A DNA stretch of 64,000 nucleotides from assembly GCA_963966185.1 (NCBI GenBank), contig CAWZYM010000215.1:151501-215500 (forward strand), read 5' to 3'. The DNA comes from Rhabditoides inermis (Eukaryota > Nematoda > Chromadorea > Rhabditida > Rhabditidae). Shown piece after piece: positions 1 to 11,411 of this stretch (positions are counted from its first letter, which is position 1; every line of letters starts with the position of its first letter). Below the pieces are notes generated by a model, which was not told the DNA's origin, did not search any database, and worked only from the letters and a program-made list of their open reading frames with translations. The translations under genes were made by a program, and so were the position numbers.

Positions 1-7
1 TGGTAAG

Positions 8-196
8 TGGTATGAAAGGTTTCCTACCCCCGCATACGCTGCTCTAATCAACAGTGTCTGGGGGCAGGAAATCCCTTGGTCTGTCTGCGCATCGTCTGGG
101 CAAGGATCGAGTAGCCTCAGAACCCTGTCGAAACTCCTCTTAGTTCTGTACCGCGCATTTCAACCATATTGTATCGCTACCATAACTATGTTTGAA
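8..196 (+). other. Open frame running in from the left edge, unidentified
   Basis: A 62-codon open frame enters from the window edge and stops at 194-196, where the stop overlaps an AATAAA-like signal (gaataaag). It could be the end of a gene lying mostly outside the window, or 3' UTR that is open by chance. I recognise no domain in it. From about 200 to 330 I see nothing assignable. Confidence 0.2.
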
Positions 197-330
197 TAAA
201 GATATATATATAACTGAAACAATATTGTTGAGAAGAAAGAGCGTATGAGAAGACGTCATGCTATGTATCTCACGCGTGAGCGGAGCAGTCTATTTGAACG
301 CGCCGAGAGCAGAGTGATCAAAGAAACTAA

Positions 331-465
331 GTTACAACCAGCGCGGCAGCGCTGGTTGGTTTGTGTTAAAAAAAAAGTCACGCGCTAGAATCGGCAAAAG
401 GCGACTGAAGAAAAATCCCTTAGAATCTTTACGAGAACAATGTGATGCTGATAGATGTTATCAGG
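331..465 (+). repeat. Dispersed repeat, copy 1 (copy 2 near 19150-19275, inverted)
   Basis: This stretch is clearly homologous to the reverse complement of about 19150-19275. Both contain a short palindrome (ccagcg..cgctgg), then TTGGTTTGTGTTAA, then a shared block including CACGCGCTAGAATCG and GAACAATGTGATGCTG. There is no coding potential. It is probably a small non-autonomous DNA element; its true ends are not resolved. Confidence 0.6.
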
Positions 466-477
466 GTACTTCCGTAA

Positions 478-735
478 GAGAAGAGTTTGTGTTACCCAAC
501 GTAATGCAACAAAAGCTCATGCATTTTATCAATCGAAATAGTACACAAACCTGCTCCAATAGTTCAACAAGATATATATAAATCGATCAGATACCGAAAT
601 CAATTTGCCGACGTACAACATTTGCTCGCATTGGTTTTTATTGCAGAAAGAGCAGGTTTGTTCACTATTTCGATTGATAAAATGCATGAGCTTTTGTTGC
701 ATTACGTTGGGTAACACAAACTCTTCTCTTACGCA
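478..735. repeat. Palindromic fold-back element nested in the previous repeat
   Basis: About 478-560 is the reverse complement of about 648-735 with few mismatches (the arm includes GATAAAATGCATGAGCTTTT), with a loop of about 85 bases between. A third, single-armed copy lies at about 18550-18640. A diverged relative forms the palindrome at 4840-5190, which shares GCAGGTTTGTGT and ATGCATG.GCTTTTGTTG. This is the structure of a MITE or fold-back element. Confidence 0.7.
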
Positions 736-1029
736 AATCCTTTTTAAAGATAATACACTCTTGTTGCGCGCGGCAGAGACGCAGGGGCAAGATCGCGGGA
801 GCCGAGAGAGTGTGACGTCGGGGTGCAGGCTCCAAAATAACAAATGCGAGAGATATTTGACAAACGTTGACAAACTTTTCACAAAATTCCTTCCTCAAAA
901 ACAATACATCGACTTCTCGAACCATTTTATTGTAAGTACATTTCACACGGACACACCAGGAAGAAATGGGACTGTAAATTGTGTTGATTTTCATAGTATT
1001 CTAACATTGTTGCTATACTAGTGAGAACA

Positions 1030-2263
1030 CTAGTCCTTATCATCATCGTCCTTCTTCTTCTTCTTATCCTTCTTCTTGTTCTTCTTGTCGTCATCGTCGT
1101 CTCTGTCCTTCTCATCATCATCTTTCTTCTCATCGTCGTCCTTCTTCTTCTTCTTGTCCTTCTTTTTCTCCTTCTTATCGTCATCATCGTCATCCTTCTT
1201 CTTTTTCTTCTTCTCCTTTTCTTTCTCCTCCTCATCGTCATCCTTCTTCTTCTTTTTCTTCTCTTTCTCCTTTGTCTCCTCCTTTTCATCTTCTTCGTCC
1301 TCCTTCTTCTTATCCTTCCTCTTCTTCTCCTTCTTCTCCTCCTTCTCCTTCTCATCCTCATCCTCCGAAGTGTCCTTTTTCTTATCGTCATCCTTCTTCT
1401 TCTCCTCGTCCTTCTTCTTCTCCTTCTTCTTCTCTTCCGGACCTTTCTCGCCCGCCTTGAGAATCTTGGGAGGATTCTTCTTCTCCTCCTCGTACTTCTT
1501 CTGAAGCAACTCCTCCCAGTCGTACGGGAACTCCTGCAATGTTCGACTAGCCCCGCCTGTGGCTCCGCCCACCTTGGTGCCGGTGCTGGTATATGCCTGG
1601 CGACAGAGGTAGTACATGCGCGAGTAGTTGGGTTCGTCAAAGAACTTGCCGCCGTCGATGGTACGCATGATGTCGATGTACTCCCTGCAAAACACGTCAA
1701 TGAGATTCACTCTTCTCACGAGAGATAATAGAATGGTTAGAGAAAAGATCAGAACTCATTGAATGATGTTTCGATTTGAGAAACACAAAACATTGCATAG
1801 TTACCCAAGGTCGCACCCGCAGACCGCTACTTGCCAAGCGAGCGCGTTACCACTGCGCCACTGGGACATGAGAGTCAGATCACAGCGCATTAGAGATACA
1901 TATGAACACCGAGGAGAATCTGCAGTCCATCTCGCTTTTGTCATACGATCTCAGAGCACGATAATTTTTTGCTCGTAAACACAGAGTGTGAGCTAGTTTC
2001 GGGCGCAAAATACGTTTCAACGAAATCATATAACCCATACCCTTACCAAACAATACATGACAATCACATCCATTCAGTTTCTACAAATCCAAATCTCTCT
2101 CACACACACGAGCACAAGCACTCTCTCTCTCTCTCTTTCTCTCTCTCTCCCTCTCTCTCTCTCTCCCACCTCGGACACCCTCCAAAGAGCTGCTTGCGGC
2201 CGAGCTCCGTCATGCGACAGTTGCGCTTCGCCTGCCCGATCTCGTTCATGTCCTAAAGAGAGT

Positions 2264-2306
<43 letters not shown>

Positions 2307-2858
2307 CTGGACCTTGATGTTCCTCCATGGCAGGCTGCCCTTGGTGAGCTCGACGATCATGTACAGCCACGTCTCGCAGTCGTCGAGCCTGCACTGCTCC
2401 CGCTGGTTGTGGCACGCCATAGGGGCGTACTTCACCGTGCCCCTGCAAGTATCTCATTCATCTCGAATCATAGCCTTTTTGTGGTGACCAGTCATCTGCA
2501 TTCCATACAAAACACACGGCTACTGATTGATAGAATTTTTCATTCGTAACTCATTCGAAGAAACGCGAATCACGAGATTGTAACATTGTAGCGAGGAGAG
2601 AATGAAATATAACAACGTTTCTTCTACCCTACCTAAACCCGGCGGCGGCTCTCGGCTGCTTGATCGTGCCGTCGTCGTGCACGAACTTGCGCGCCATGCC
2701 AAAGTCCAGCACGTACACCTAGGTATACGGTAGGTGGGGTACTGTAGCTATCGTATACCTTGCGCAGCTCGTGCATCGCCGCCCGACCAATCGTGTAGTT
2801 GCCCGGCTTCACGTCTCTGGAAAAAAGCGGGGTTAGCTTTGCAGAATCGTAACACCTT

Positions 2859-2906
<48 letters not shown>

Positions 2907-2921
2907 GAGACAGAGAGAGAC

Positions 2922-2986
<65 letters not shown>

Positions 2987-3794
2987 CGTCACCTGTGCAG
3001 GTATCCGATACCATGCAGGTCTTCGAGTGCCTGTAGCGCCTGAATCGCCACGCCGATCGCCGTGCCGTACGTGAACTTCTTTCCTTGCGCCATCGCTTTC
3101 AGGTCCTACAACGAACAACATGTCATACGGTAGCTACAGTATTCTAAAGAGGGAGGAAGAAAGGGAGAGAGACAGCTGGACGACATCTACGCAGGGTGAT
3201 GACCTACTGTATCTACAGTACTCTACAGTATCCCACGTACAGCAAGACTGGCGCCGACGAATGTCATGACGACGTAGTTGTACTCCTTTGTCTGTCCCTT
3301 GTCCTCCATGCGGCAGAAGTGGCGGCCGCCCGCCTTGGCCAGCTCGGCCAGAATGTGCACCTCCATCTTGAGAAGCTGGATCTGCTCGTGAATGCCCTCC
3401 ACCTGAGACAGAGAGAAACACATCAGTATCATTCAGGTTTGTTTTTTTACTTGTCAGGTTTTATATAACGGGAGGTATCCCGTCCTGTGCGTAATAGGTG
3501 GAACCGTGTTGTCAATCTGGCACCGCCCCTTATTCCCATCGCATTTCGTCAATGTTTTATGTACCGCCCCTTTTGTTCCCACCCTATTTTGACAAGTTTC
3601 ATGTACGGCGCCTCGTTGTGGACACCTCTCCGGTCCCACCTTGAGTGCGTAGATCTCGTTCTTGTCGTTGGCGACCTTGTAGACAGCGCCGAACGCGCCC
3701 TCGCCGAGCTTCTTCTGCACCACCCACTTGTCCTGCACCACCGCCCCAGGGGGAAGCTGCACCAGATCGCCCATCTAGGGGAGGGGGGTTGAGG

Positions 3795-3832
<38 letters not shown>

Positions 3833-3950
3833 AGAAAGGGAGGGAGAGGAGGGACAGGCACACCTTCTCGAGTCGACCGTCTACTGACGCGGCGTGGAGT
3901 CCGAGTGGCGTTCTCTTGCAGTGGCAGAGAAGAACGCGATTCGTCATCAT
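1030..3950 (-). CDS. Casein kinase 1-family protein kinase, tau-tubulin-kinase-like, with a giant Lys/Asp/Glu tail
   Basis: Exons (minus): 3950-3864, 3780/3774-3640, 3402-3241, 3105-2993, 2816-2759, 2718-2633, 2442-2313, 2252-2170, 1684-1030. All junction phases agree. This gives 473 residues from the ATG at 3774, or about 500 if the upstream exon (ATG at 3950) is used; TAG|ATG at 3775 would also allow a trans-spliced start. Kinase signatures: GEGAFGAVYKV (glycine loop), YALK (catalytic Lys), HRDVKPGN (catalytic loop), DFG, then RGTVKYAP and LPW as in the TTBK/CK1 branch. The kinase domain ends near YIDIMRTID..FFDEPNY..MYYL and PYDWEE. The last 150 or so residues are almost only K, D and E in alternating runs, unlike a normal folded tail. 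TTBK-like kinases are expanded in nematodes, often in the germ line (family knowledge). The 40-nt intron 2719-2758 resembles introns of the PDZ gene at 60-63 kb. Several introns are filled with (GA)n/(CT)n. Confidence 0.9.
1800..1866 (-). repeat. tRNA-like sequence (degenerate; pseudogene or SINE head)
   Basis: Read on the minus strand it starts GTCCCAGTGGCGCAGTGG, a good A-box, and has GGGTGCGACC at the B-box position about 45 nt later. The acceptor stem pairs poorly and the anticodon loop is 8 nt, so a functional tRNA is unlikely. Its A-box matches those in the inverted-repeat element at 55.6-56.0 kb. About 1870-2050 holds nothing else I can name. Confidence 0.45.
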
Positions 3951-4089
3951 TGACAGTCTAGACTATTTCTCATTTGCATATTGTAATCACAAGCTCTGGA
4001 ACGTGCTGCGGCGTACAAAAACTTCAACGTTATTGTGATTAGTATGGGCGATTTTTTTTGTTGGAAAAGGAGTTTTCACAACTGATAAT

Positions 4090-4117
4090 TAGAGAGGGCG
4101 CGCAGCGCCCTCTCTTT
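4090..4117. repeat. Short GC-rich hairpin in an otherwise empty stretch (3.96-4.83 kb)
   Basis: AGAGAGGGCGC and GCGCCCTCTCT form a near-perfect stem around a 3-nt loop. The surrounding intergenic stretch 3960-4830 has no gene I can support. It contains a faint diverged direct repeat (about 4325-4430 and 4530-4640, both with GGTTCCCGTCAC). Confidence 0.5.
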
Positions 4118-4839
4118 TGGCTTAGGATAGGGCTCGCGCCAGAATTTTCAAGAAGCTATATCCAAAAATCATGTTAGGAGGAATGTGAACTTATCCAATT
4201 CATGTTAGTTAGATTCGCACGGTTCCGTAGGCCAGATCACTAATTGATGGCATCTTTGTATCTTTTCTCCGAAAGAAGTTATGAGCGATCGCGCGCGCGC
4301 AGTATGCGACAGGCCAGCGTGTGTGTGGGTCCGTGGTTCCCGTCACGCTGCTGGATGCTCGCTTTCGTTATCGTCTGCCGGGCGGGCGCAGGCAATAAGA
4401 GATGTCGTGTCCGGTAACTCTGACTCTCTGCCGAAAGCGTACTCTCTCGCGTTTTCTGCGCGTGTTCTCCAACTAGCACTTTGAGTGTAGTTTGCCTCGC
4501 CGCCGCCAGCGTCTAATTCGCGCCGGGTTTGCGTTGTTTTGGGTTCCCGTCACTCTGGCTAGCTCTCTCTCGCGGCAGGCGGGCAGGGCGCGCAGAGAAA
4601 TCGCCTGTCGGGTGAGAGCGCAGACATGCACTTACACCACGGCGACCGAAATTCAGAGAAGTGTCGATTAGAATTGTTTCTATACAATACCAAGAAAAAT
4701 ATAGTGACATATACACGCAACATTGTGTGTCACATCATAAAATGTGTCACATAATAGTTCTATGCGTACTAATTAACGACAGAGCTTGGGAATCAGAGAG
4801 AGAAGAAATTTCTATGAAATTCAACAAAAGCACATATAT

Positions 4840-5190
4840 TATCTGTTAAAAAGTACTTACGTAAAGATATTAAGTTTGTCTTGACCCAATTCAACAAAAG
4901 CGCATGCATAAAACGTTTACAAATACTAACACAAACCTGCGCCTCTCTCTCCCTCTCTCCCTCTCTCTCTCTCCTCTCTCTCCTCTCTCTCCGTCTTCTC
5001 TCTCTCTCTCTCTCTCTAATATGGACGTATGACGTTATTCATTTGTATTGTTATATTTCATCTGTTAGTGTCCACTGTCCGTTATGCGCAGGTTTGTGTT
5101 AGTATTTGTAAACGTTTTATGCATGCGCTTTTGTTGAATTGGGTCAAGACAAACTTAATATCTTTACGTAAGTACTTTTTAACAGATAAC
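4840..5190. repeat. Long palindrome with a (CT)n loop
   Basis: 4840-4942 is the reverse complement of 5088-5190 (the arm includes TGACCCAATTCAACAAAAG). The loop is dominated by CT microsatellite. The inner arm ends are related to the element at 478-735. It is read as a fold-back/MITE copy in which the microsatellite has expanded at the centre. Confidence 0.75.
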
Positions 5191-5348
5191 ATAGGGGTTT
5201 CTTTCAATTCTGCACTTTCTGGAAATCTGGACAACTTGCTTGTGCACTATGTATCTTAAATGTGAGAATGAGGGAAAAAGAGGGATCAGTGTGCACTCAC
5301 ACGCGCTCTCTCTCTCCCTCTCTCTCTCTCGTTCTCTTTCTCTCGTTT

Positions 5349-5400
<52 letters not shown>

Positions 5401-5772
5401 CACTCACGCGCTATTCACATGACAGTGTCACAACAGCTGTACTAAAAATATAAAACACAAGAGTGTTTGTTCTCCCGTGTACCTCGCACCCTGCAGTGCT
5501 ATTCCAACAACACATTCTCGGCAACAAATCTCGTGAAACACATCTGACCCATGTCTTAGATCCAGTAGGAGTCACACGAAAGTCATGAGCCTATAACCCT
5601 ATACACCGCGAGTTCACATGATCGCTTGGTATAGGGTATAAGGGATTGAATTGGGAGTGGCCCTCGTCCAATGCAGCCAATGCACTTTCCATCTCTCGTG
5701 ACCAGTAAGAACCTCCCATACCCATTCCATCTCTCCATCCAGTCTTTTACCTGCTTTCAACTGCCTCCCGGA

Positions 5773-7715
5773 ATGACTGTGGACACGGTGAGGCTGCGCG
5801 TTGGCGGACAGCTATTCGAGACCACTGTGAGTTGTTAAGCACCAGGAGTTACTATAAGTGATATAGTAACTTTATGAGCTATATGAGTTATGAGAGATAT
5901 GGTAGCCACGTGTTGTTGTCGCTATCGCAACTCGGCGAAATCGACATGTGTTGTGTTCATGATGCCATGTTGCTCTAGTAGTGCGTACCTTCAGTTTCGC
6001 TTCTACAATGATATGATATGATATGATAGATGGCTATGTCAGGTGACAGATGGATATGTCAGGTCTCACATCAGATATAACGATCCGGATGAATGATTGA
6101 TTTATAGATACATATGTCAGGTGGCCACTCTGCGCTCAGTGCCCGGCACGTTCTTCGACTCGCTGGTGGCGGAGCGATGGCGCGACGAGGTGAGATACGG
6201 ATACAGACAACAGAATCTTCAAGCCTTCTAATCCTCGCTTACCCCAGTTTCTGACCTCTTTTTGTGGCGTATGTGTCTCACATTTCTTACAATGTTAGTT
6301 CTGTCCACTTTCCGAACCTTGGAAATGAGTCTGTCTACTAAACTTGATACAAAAACCATTCAGAACTGCAACACCGTGGAGATGTTCATCGACCGCAGCC
6401 CCCGCTACTTCGACCGCGTGCTGAACTACCTGCGGGACGGGCACGTGGTGCTGCCGGCTGGAAGGGAGGAGAGGGAGGAGATGCTCGCAGAGGCGGGGGT
6501 GGGTGGAGGGGGATGGATCGAGGATCGAGGATCGAAAGTGATATCGAGATCGAAAAAGATCGAGAGTGATGCAACATGTTGTTCTTCATTCTCTGGCAGA
6601 GGCGGGGGTGGGTGGAGTGGCCGAAAGTGTTGAAACATATGATCTATCATGTTTTATGTCATTTTTTCCATGATTACTAGAGAGTGTTGCAATGTGTTGT
6701 TCGTTCATCATACTGAGTCCGACATTGAACAAACATTTGACAGTGAACCAGCAATACCCTTGTTGCTTTTCAAATATTCGCTATCAACTCTTGTGGGTGG
6801 AGTGACAGCGACAAGTGCTTGTTTATATTGACCACACTGATTCCGACATGTACTTTCATTACTTTCAATGCGAGTATGACGCACAGTCAGTATGGAACCA
6901 TATATGATTATATTATCAAGTCTAATCATTGATCTGTTTCAGTTCCAAGGCTGATGATTGATTGATTATTGATTGATGATTGATGAGGATTATTGATTTC
7001 AGTTCTATGGCCTGGACCTGCTGCAGAAGCAGGTGCAGGAGTCGCTGCGCGGCAACGAGATGTTCTTTAAAGGAGACATAGTCGAGTGGCGGTGAGTGTC
7101 TGGCATTACGTCATCGATCATTATTCATATCAGAGATGTCCTGAGAGGTCATTTTACGAAACCGCTTTCAGAAACCCATCAGAGAATCGTAATCTGTATG
7201 AATTGCCAGTATGTCGTGAATTTCCAAACGCAAAATGTAAAAAAAAACTAGCTCAAGTACCTCAAAAACCGTTGCTACTCCAGCTGTGAGTATTGCCATC
7301 GTATTTCGTGTGATCCGAACGCATTTCAAAATGTGAAATTCAATCCGATTGTCCTCAAGGAAAACCGTTGTCACTCCATCTCTTGCAGCGACACCTGCCC
7401 TTTACTCAAGCGGATGTACTTGTGATTGTGAGTATGCAATGCGACGACATCTCTTTCAGGGCGCGCGACCTGCCCACGCTCCTCTCTTCCCTCGGATGGC
7501 ACTCGTGCCTCGACCGAACACACCTGCCCTACCTGCTACAGACAGACAAGGTGTGTACAGAGTACAGTACATACTGTATACTGTAATATGGGGAACATCT
7601 TTAATTAACTTGTTCAAACGGTATCTTAACAACATGTGAAGGACAATAATGTAGAGAGGGAGAGAGAGAGAGATGATAACTGTCTCAGCACGCCCCCTGT
7701 TCCGAGTGTGGCTTC

Positions 7716-7778
<63 letters not shown>

Positions 7779-7822
7779 ACTGTCTCAGCACGCCCCCTGT
7801 TCCGAGTGTGGCTTCGAGAAGA

Positions 7823-7853
<31 letters not shown>

Positions 7854-7895
7854 TGATAACTGTCTCAGCACGCCCCCTGTTCCGAGTGTGGCTTC

Positions 7896-7956
<61 letters not shown>

Positions 7957-8008
7957 ACTGTCTCAGCACGCCCCCTGTTCCGAGTGTGGCTTCGAGAGAG
8001 AGAGAGAA

Positions 8009-8058
<50 letters not shown>

Positions 8059-8097
8059 TAACTGTCTCAGCACGCCCCCTGTTCCGAGTGCGGCTTC

Positions 8098-8144
<47 letters not shown>

Positions 8145-8181
8145 ACTGTCTCAGCACGCCCCCTGTTCCGAGTGTGGCTTC

Positions 8182-8248
<67 letters not shown>

Positions 8249-8780
8249 ACTGTCTCAGCACGCCCCCTGTTCCGAGTGCGGCTTCTCGTCCGCTTCGGCC
8301 CGTCGTCTGCCGCACGCCTCGCGCGATGAAGTGCAACGACTCATCACAGGGAAATGCGTCGTCTTAGAGGTGGGGACAAGTATGGATGGACGTCCTTCTT
8401 ACACTTCCTGTTCAAATGGAGACAAATAAGATTCAAAGTATTGACTTGTCACATACATGTTCACTGTAAATAGTGACATGTTCACTGTAAATAATGACAA
8501 AAAAACAAAATTTTAATGCTGTGCTACGTTATGGAAACGTTCCCGTTCAAAAAGTACTATGGCGCAAAGTATTGCTTCCACCTGCACCCAAAACACACCT
8601 TTCCAGATGCACCCCCTGTCGTGCGTCTCCCTTCTGCTCGCGTCGTGTGGTCGCGAGTGCCGTGTCTACCATGTTCCCTCCGCCCTCCTTACCCGATCGG
8701 AGAAGAAGTACCTGAACGAGACGAGCATCCACGCTATGCAGATGATCATGCGGGAGGAGATCGACGAGAAGAGCAAGTGA
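5773..8780 (+). CDS. BTB/T1-domain protein, KCTD type
   Basis: Exons: 5773-5826, 6121-6189, 6364-6498, 7003-7091, 7460-7550, 8259-8369, 8607-8780. The phases close and give 240 residues. The N-terminus [13 protein letters not shown], followed by [14 protein letters not shown] and [19 protein letters not shown], is the tetramerisation (T1/BTB) fold of KCTD proteins, which usually link targets to Cullin-3 or assemble channels. The C-terminal half (SECGF, GKCVVLE, then Met-rich helix [17 protein letters not shown]) is not one I can assign. The intron before exon 6 (7551-8258) contains six partial copies of the exon 6 start. The intron after exon 3 repeats that exon's last bases and donor at about 6595-6616. 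The last junction (8370-8606) is supported only by phase and a TTTCCAG acceptor. Confidence 0.8.
7672..8258 (+). repeat. Array of six decoy 3' splice sites plus exon starts, separated by (GA)n
   Basis: The unit is GATGATAACTGTCTCAG followed by about 30 nt of the real exon (CACGCCCCCTGTTCCGAG...). It occurs at about 7673, 7773, 7853, 7951, 8055 and 8139, then as the true exon junction at 8243-8259. Spacers are GA repeats of varying length. Each unit carries an intact-looking CAG acceptor. Confidence 0.9.
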
Positions 8781-8859
8781 GGCGGTGATGCGGTGTTCAT
8801 ATATGTGCATAAGAATATACCAAAAATTACATAAAGGATTTTTTCACGTTTGTTTCATG

Positions 8860-8912
8860 GGGGGAAATTGAGAGAGCTTAGCAGAACAATCCAAGCTCTC
8901 TCAATTTCCCCC
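8860..8912. other. Perfect 20-bp hairpin just downstream of the BTB gene
   Basis: The arm at 8860-8879 (GGGGGAAATTGAGAGAGCTT) is exactly complementary to 8893-8912, with a 13-nt loop. It starts 80 nt after the stop codon, between two convergent genes. It could be a 3'-UTR structure, a pre-miRNA-like hairpin or a minimal palindromic insertion; nothing here decides. Confidence 0.6.
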
Positions 8913-9003
8913 ATTGGATTGTGTTTGACAAGTCCATCCACGAAAACAATCTTTTATTATCATTATTATCAGCCAATCATTAGTCGATCGTTCTTGCTGC
9001 GCT

Positions 9004-10999
9004 CTATTCGTTCGTATCGACTGCTGAAAAAAACATGGATGTGAAAATATGGTGAAGTTTGAAATACCATTTGCGACGCCGACGTCTGTAGTCTTTTCAG
9101 GTTCTTGTTCGGGACCTGCTGCCTTTTCCGATCCATTAGCTGCAGGTACATCTGTGAATGCAATCAATAAAAGTCAATCATTAGGACAGTAATGGAATAA
9201 TCTCAATTACCCAGGTGCGCTTTCTCAGCAACTTTCTTGGTGAGGAATGACGAGAGGAGTTTGGGATGGACGGGAGGCTGAAAGAAACACTGGGGATGTC
9301 CAGGACAACCGAAAGGTCATCTCGTAAAAGAAAAGCTATGCTATAAAAGAGAAAAACTATCCATATCAAAGCTATGCTCATAAATGTTCGAAATAAACAT
9401 GAAAACTCGGTGTATATGTCCAATCAATGGTGTATATTTAAAAACCAGGTTCATGAGTATTCGGAATATGTTTTTAAAGGAATCCGCCAAGACGAATACT
9501 ACCTATAAAAAGTTCATTCAAATGCGACTCACCTGCTGCCTCACTCCAGTCCAGACCGCGTCGTGCAGGTCAGCTGTCTTGCCCTTCTTGAGAGGGATGT
9601 CGAAGCAGCCGATCGGCTTCTCCACCACGTCCTGCAACGTTCATATAAGGAAATGTATAAGTATAAGAAAATGTATACCTTCTCTGTTCAGGAAATCACT
9701 GCGGAGACTGAAATACTGCATCAAAACCTTGTGTAACGACATGTGGTGGATGATGGATTCAAATATAGTTCTATAATCTGGCGAACAAGAAAGTGGAAGG
9801 TGAGAAGTGACATACCTTCTTGATCACGCGCAGCGACACGTTGGTGCAGCCGGTGATCGCCTCGGGCACGCGCGGATGGAACTGGAACAGGGTGGGATAG
9901 TGTTTGAGTGACTCGTATTCTACAACTCGTGAAATGTCGCATCGTTCGAATATTTGTCATTTTTGAGATTCAGTCGTGTTCGACTCACATCGTATAGCTT
10001 GACGCAGATGGCGACGATGGGTTTGGGCGGCGGGTAGCCGAAGCATGCGGGGGGAGGCTTCGAGACTGTAATCGCAGTTCTCTCATCGACGATTCATTCG
10101 TTCCGCTGATAAGGCGACTTCACACTTTGGTCTTGTTGCCCCAATTTTGGTAGTACTGTTTGGAATGACAGAAGATCCGCGCGAATCGGATCGCTCAAGT
10201 AATCCGGAAGTAAGTGAACTGGTTTCGCGTGTACTTACTGTCGATGCCGGCGAGTGTGAAGTTGTGCTCCCTGACGGTCACCATGAGAGCCATGGCCAGG
10301 TCGTCCTTGTTCGTCACCAGCTTGATGCACACTGAATCGAAAAGATTTAGATATTGACTTGTCACTTCAGCCGCAGTAATGAAATGAGGTTGATTCTTGT
10401 ACTGATTAGATAAGTAAATCGGTTTCTTTTCGCGAAAGATGTTGAGATGGTTAGAGAAATATTAGAATCCGTTGTACGATGTTTTCATTTTGACACAAGA
10501 AAAATTCTAAAAGCTCCGACCGTCATCGTCGAAGTCGCCGTTCTGTGTGTTCTGCTCGGGCAGCTTGAAGTGGGGACAGAACTCGCACTGACCGTCGCCG
10601 CACTTGATTTTCTGGAAAAGCTTTCTTCAAACCTGCCATATGTTTCCAACTGCTTTAAAACGATTCAAAAGATCCAAAGGGCCAAATTGTCAAGGGTTGT
10701 TGTGATTGAGGTGGCAGGTGAACACACTCACCATCTTGCAAAATGCCTGGAAAAACGTCTAGCAACTTGCTTTCCAACTACTTCCAACTACCTCAGCATG
10801 ACCTCTGACAACTTGTTTGCGTTTAATATTCGTTTTCGAAGGAATAACAAGGCGTTCATTTAAAAGTCCCAAACTGGTTATCGGGCTGCTGTTAGGTGAG
10901 GAGGCAGGAGAACATACTCACCACCGGTCCGTCGTCCTTGGCGACCACCCGATGGCAGGCGAGCAGCGCCACGAGAAGAACCAGACAACGCCACGACAT
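9004..10999 (-). CDS. Secreted cysteine-rich protein, DUF4773-like
   Basis: Exons (minus): 10999-10922, 10611-10521, 10331-10239, 10065-9989, 9881-9816, 9631-9533, 9277-9211, 9151-9068, 9023-9004. All phases close and give 224 residues. Residues 1-20 form a signal peptide (RCLVLLVALLACHRVVA). The core has CGDGQCEFC, VCIKLV, an N-glycosylation-type HNFT, SKPPPACFGYPPPK, ICVKLY, GCTNVS and IGCFDIPLKKG. This spacing of Cys, Pro and Gly is what I remember of DUF4773, a domain of extracellular invertebrate proteins with no known activity. The tail from about residue 190 is Glu/Pro/Ala-rich and probably unfolded. The donor at 10520 (GTCGGAGC) is weak. A TATA-like TATATA at 11042-11049 lies 45 nt upstream of the ATG. 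Confidence 0.75.
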
Positions 11000-11041
11000 C
11001 ACTCCACCACGCCTCCTCCTCCACCCTTCGATTCCCCTTGG

Positions 11042-11049
11042 TTATATAC
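11042..11049 (-). promoter_or_regulatory. TATA-like box of the DUF4773-like gene
   Basis: CGTATATAAC on the minus strand, about 45 nt upstream of the ATG at 10999. The rest of 11050-11400 holds nothing I can assign. Confidence 0.5.
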
Positions 11050-11411
11050 GCCGCGTCCACATCCCGGAATCTGTCGCGGTTTATGGTGGTGTTATGATTT
11101 TTGATGGTAAGTATCAGTGATAGTGATAGTGATAATGAGGACGAAACAAGAGATTGTGGCATTGTGGTTATTGACACGTATCACAATGGCTGTGGCTATC
11201 AGACAGCGAGGAAGTAGTGGGAAAGGGTGTGTTCTGAACTTTGCCCTTTTTTTCGCAGCGAGCAACAGTACAGTAAAATGAGAGTCATGATTTAATTACA
11301 AGAAACTCTAGATGTTTCGGTGACAGACAAGTGAGACACTTGTTCATTTCACATATCAAGCATAAGTCAACGATCATGATTTATATACAAGAGCTGTGAC
11401 ATGAAGTTGTG

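Noticed and set aside
1021..1728. Long plus-strand Leu/Val/Ile-rich and Phe/Ser-rich frames
   Set aside because: They are the antisense of the Lys/Asp tail exon of the kinase; the minus-strand frame continues a conserved kinase domain.
7673..8336. Arg-Glu and Ser-Leu repeat proteins
   Set aside because: Pure products of (GA)n/(CT)n microsatellites; the same applies at 2.1-3.0, 5.3, 30.8, 34.5 and 39.5 kb.
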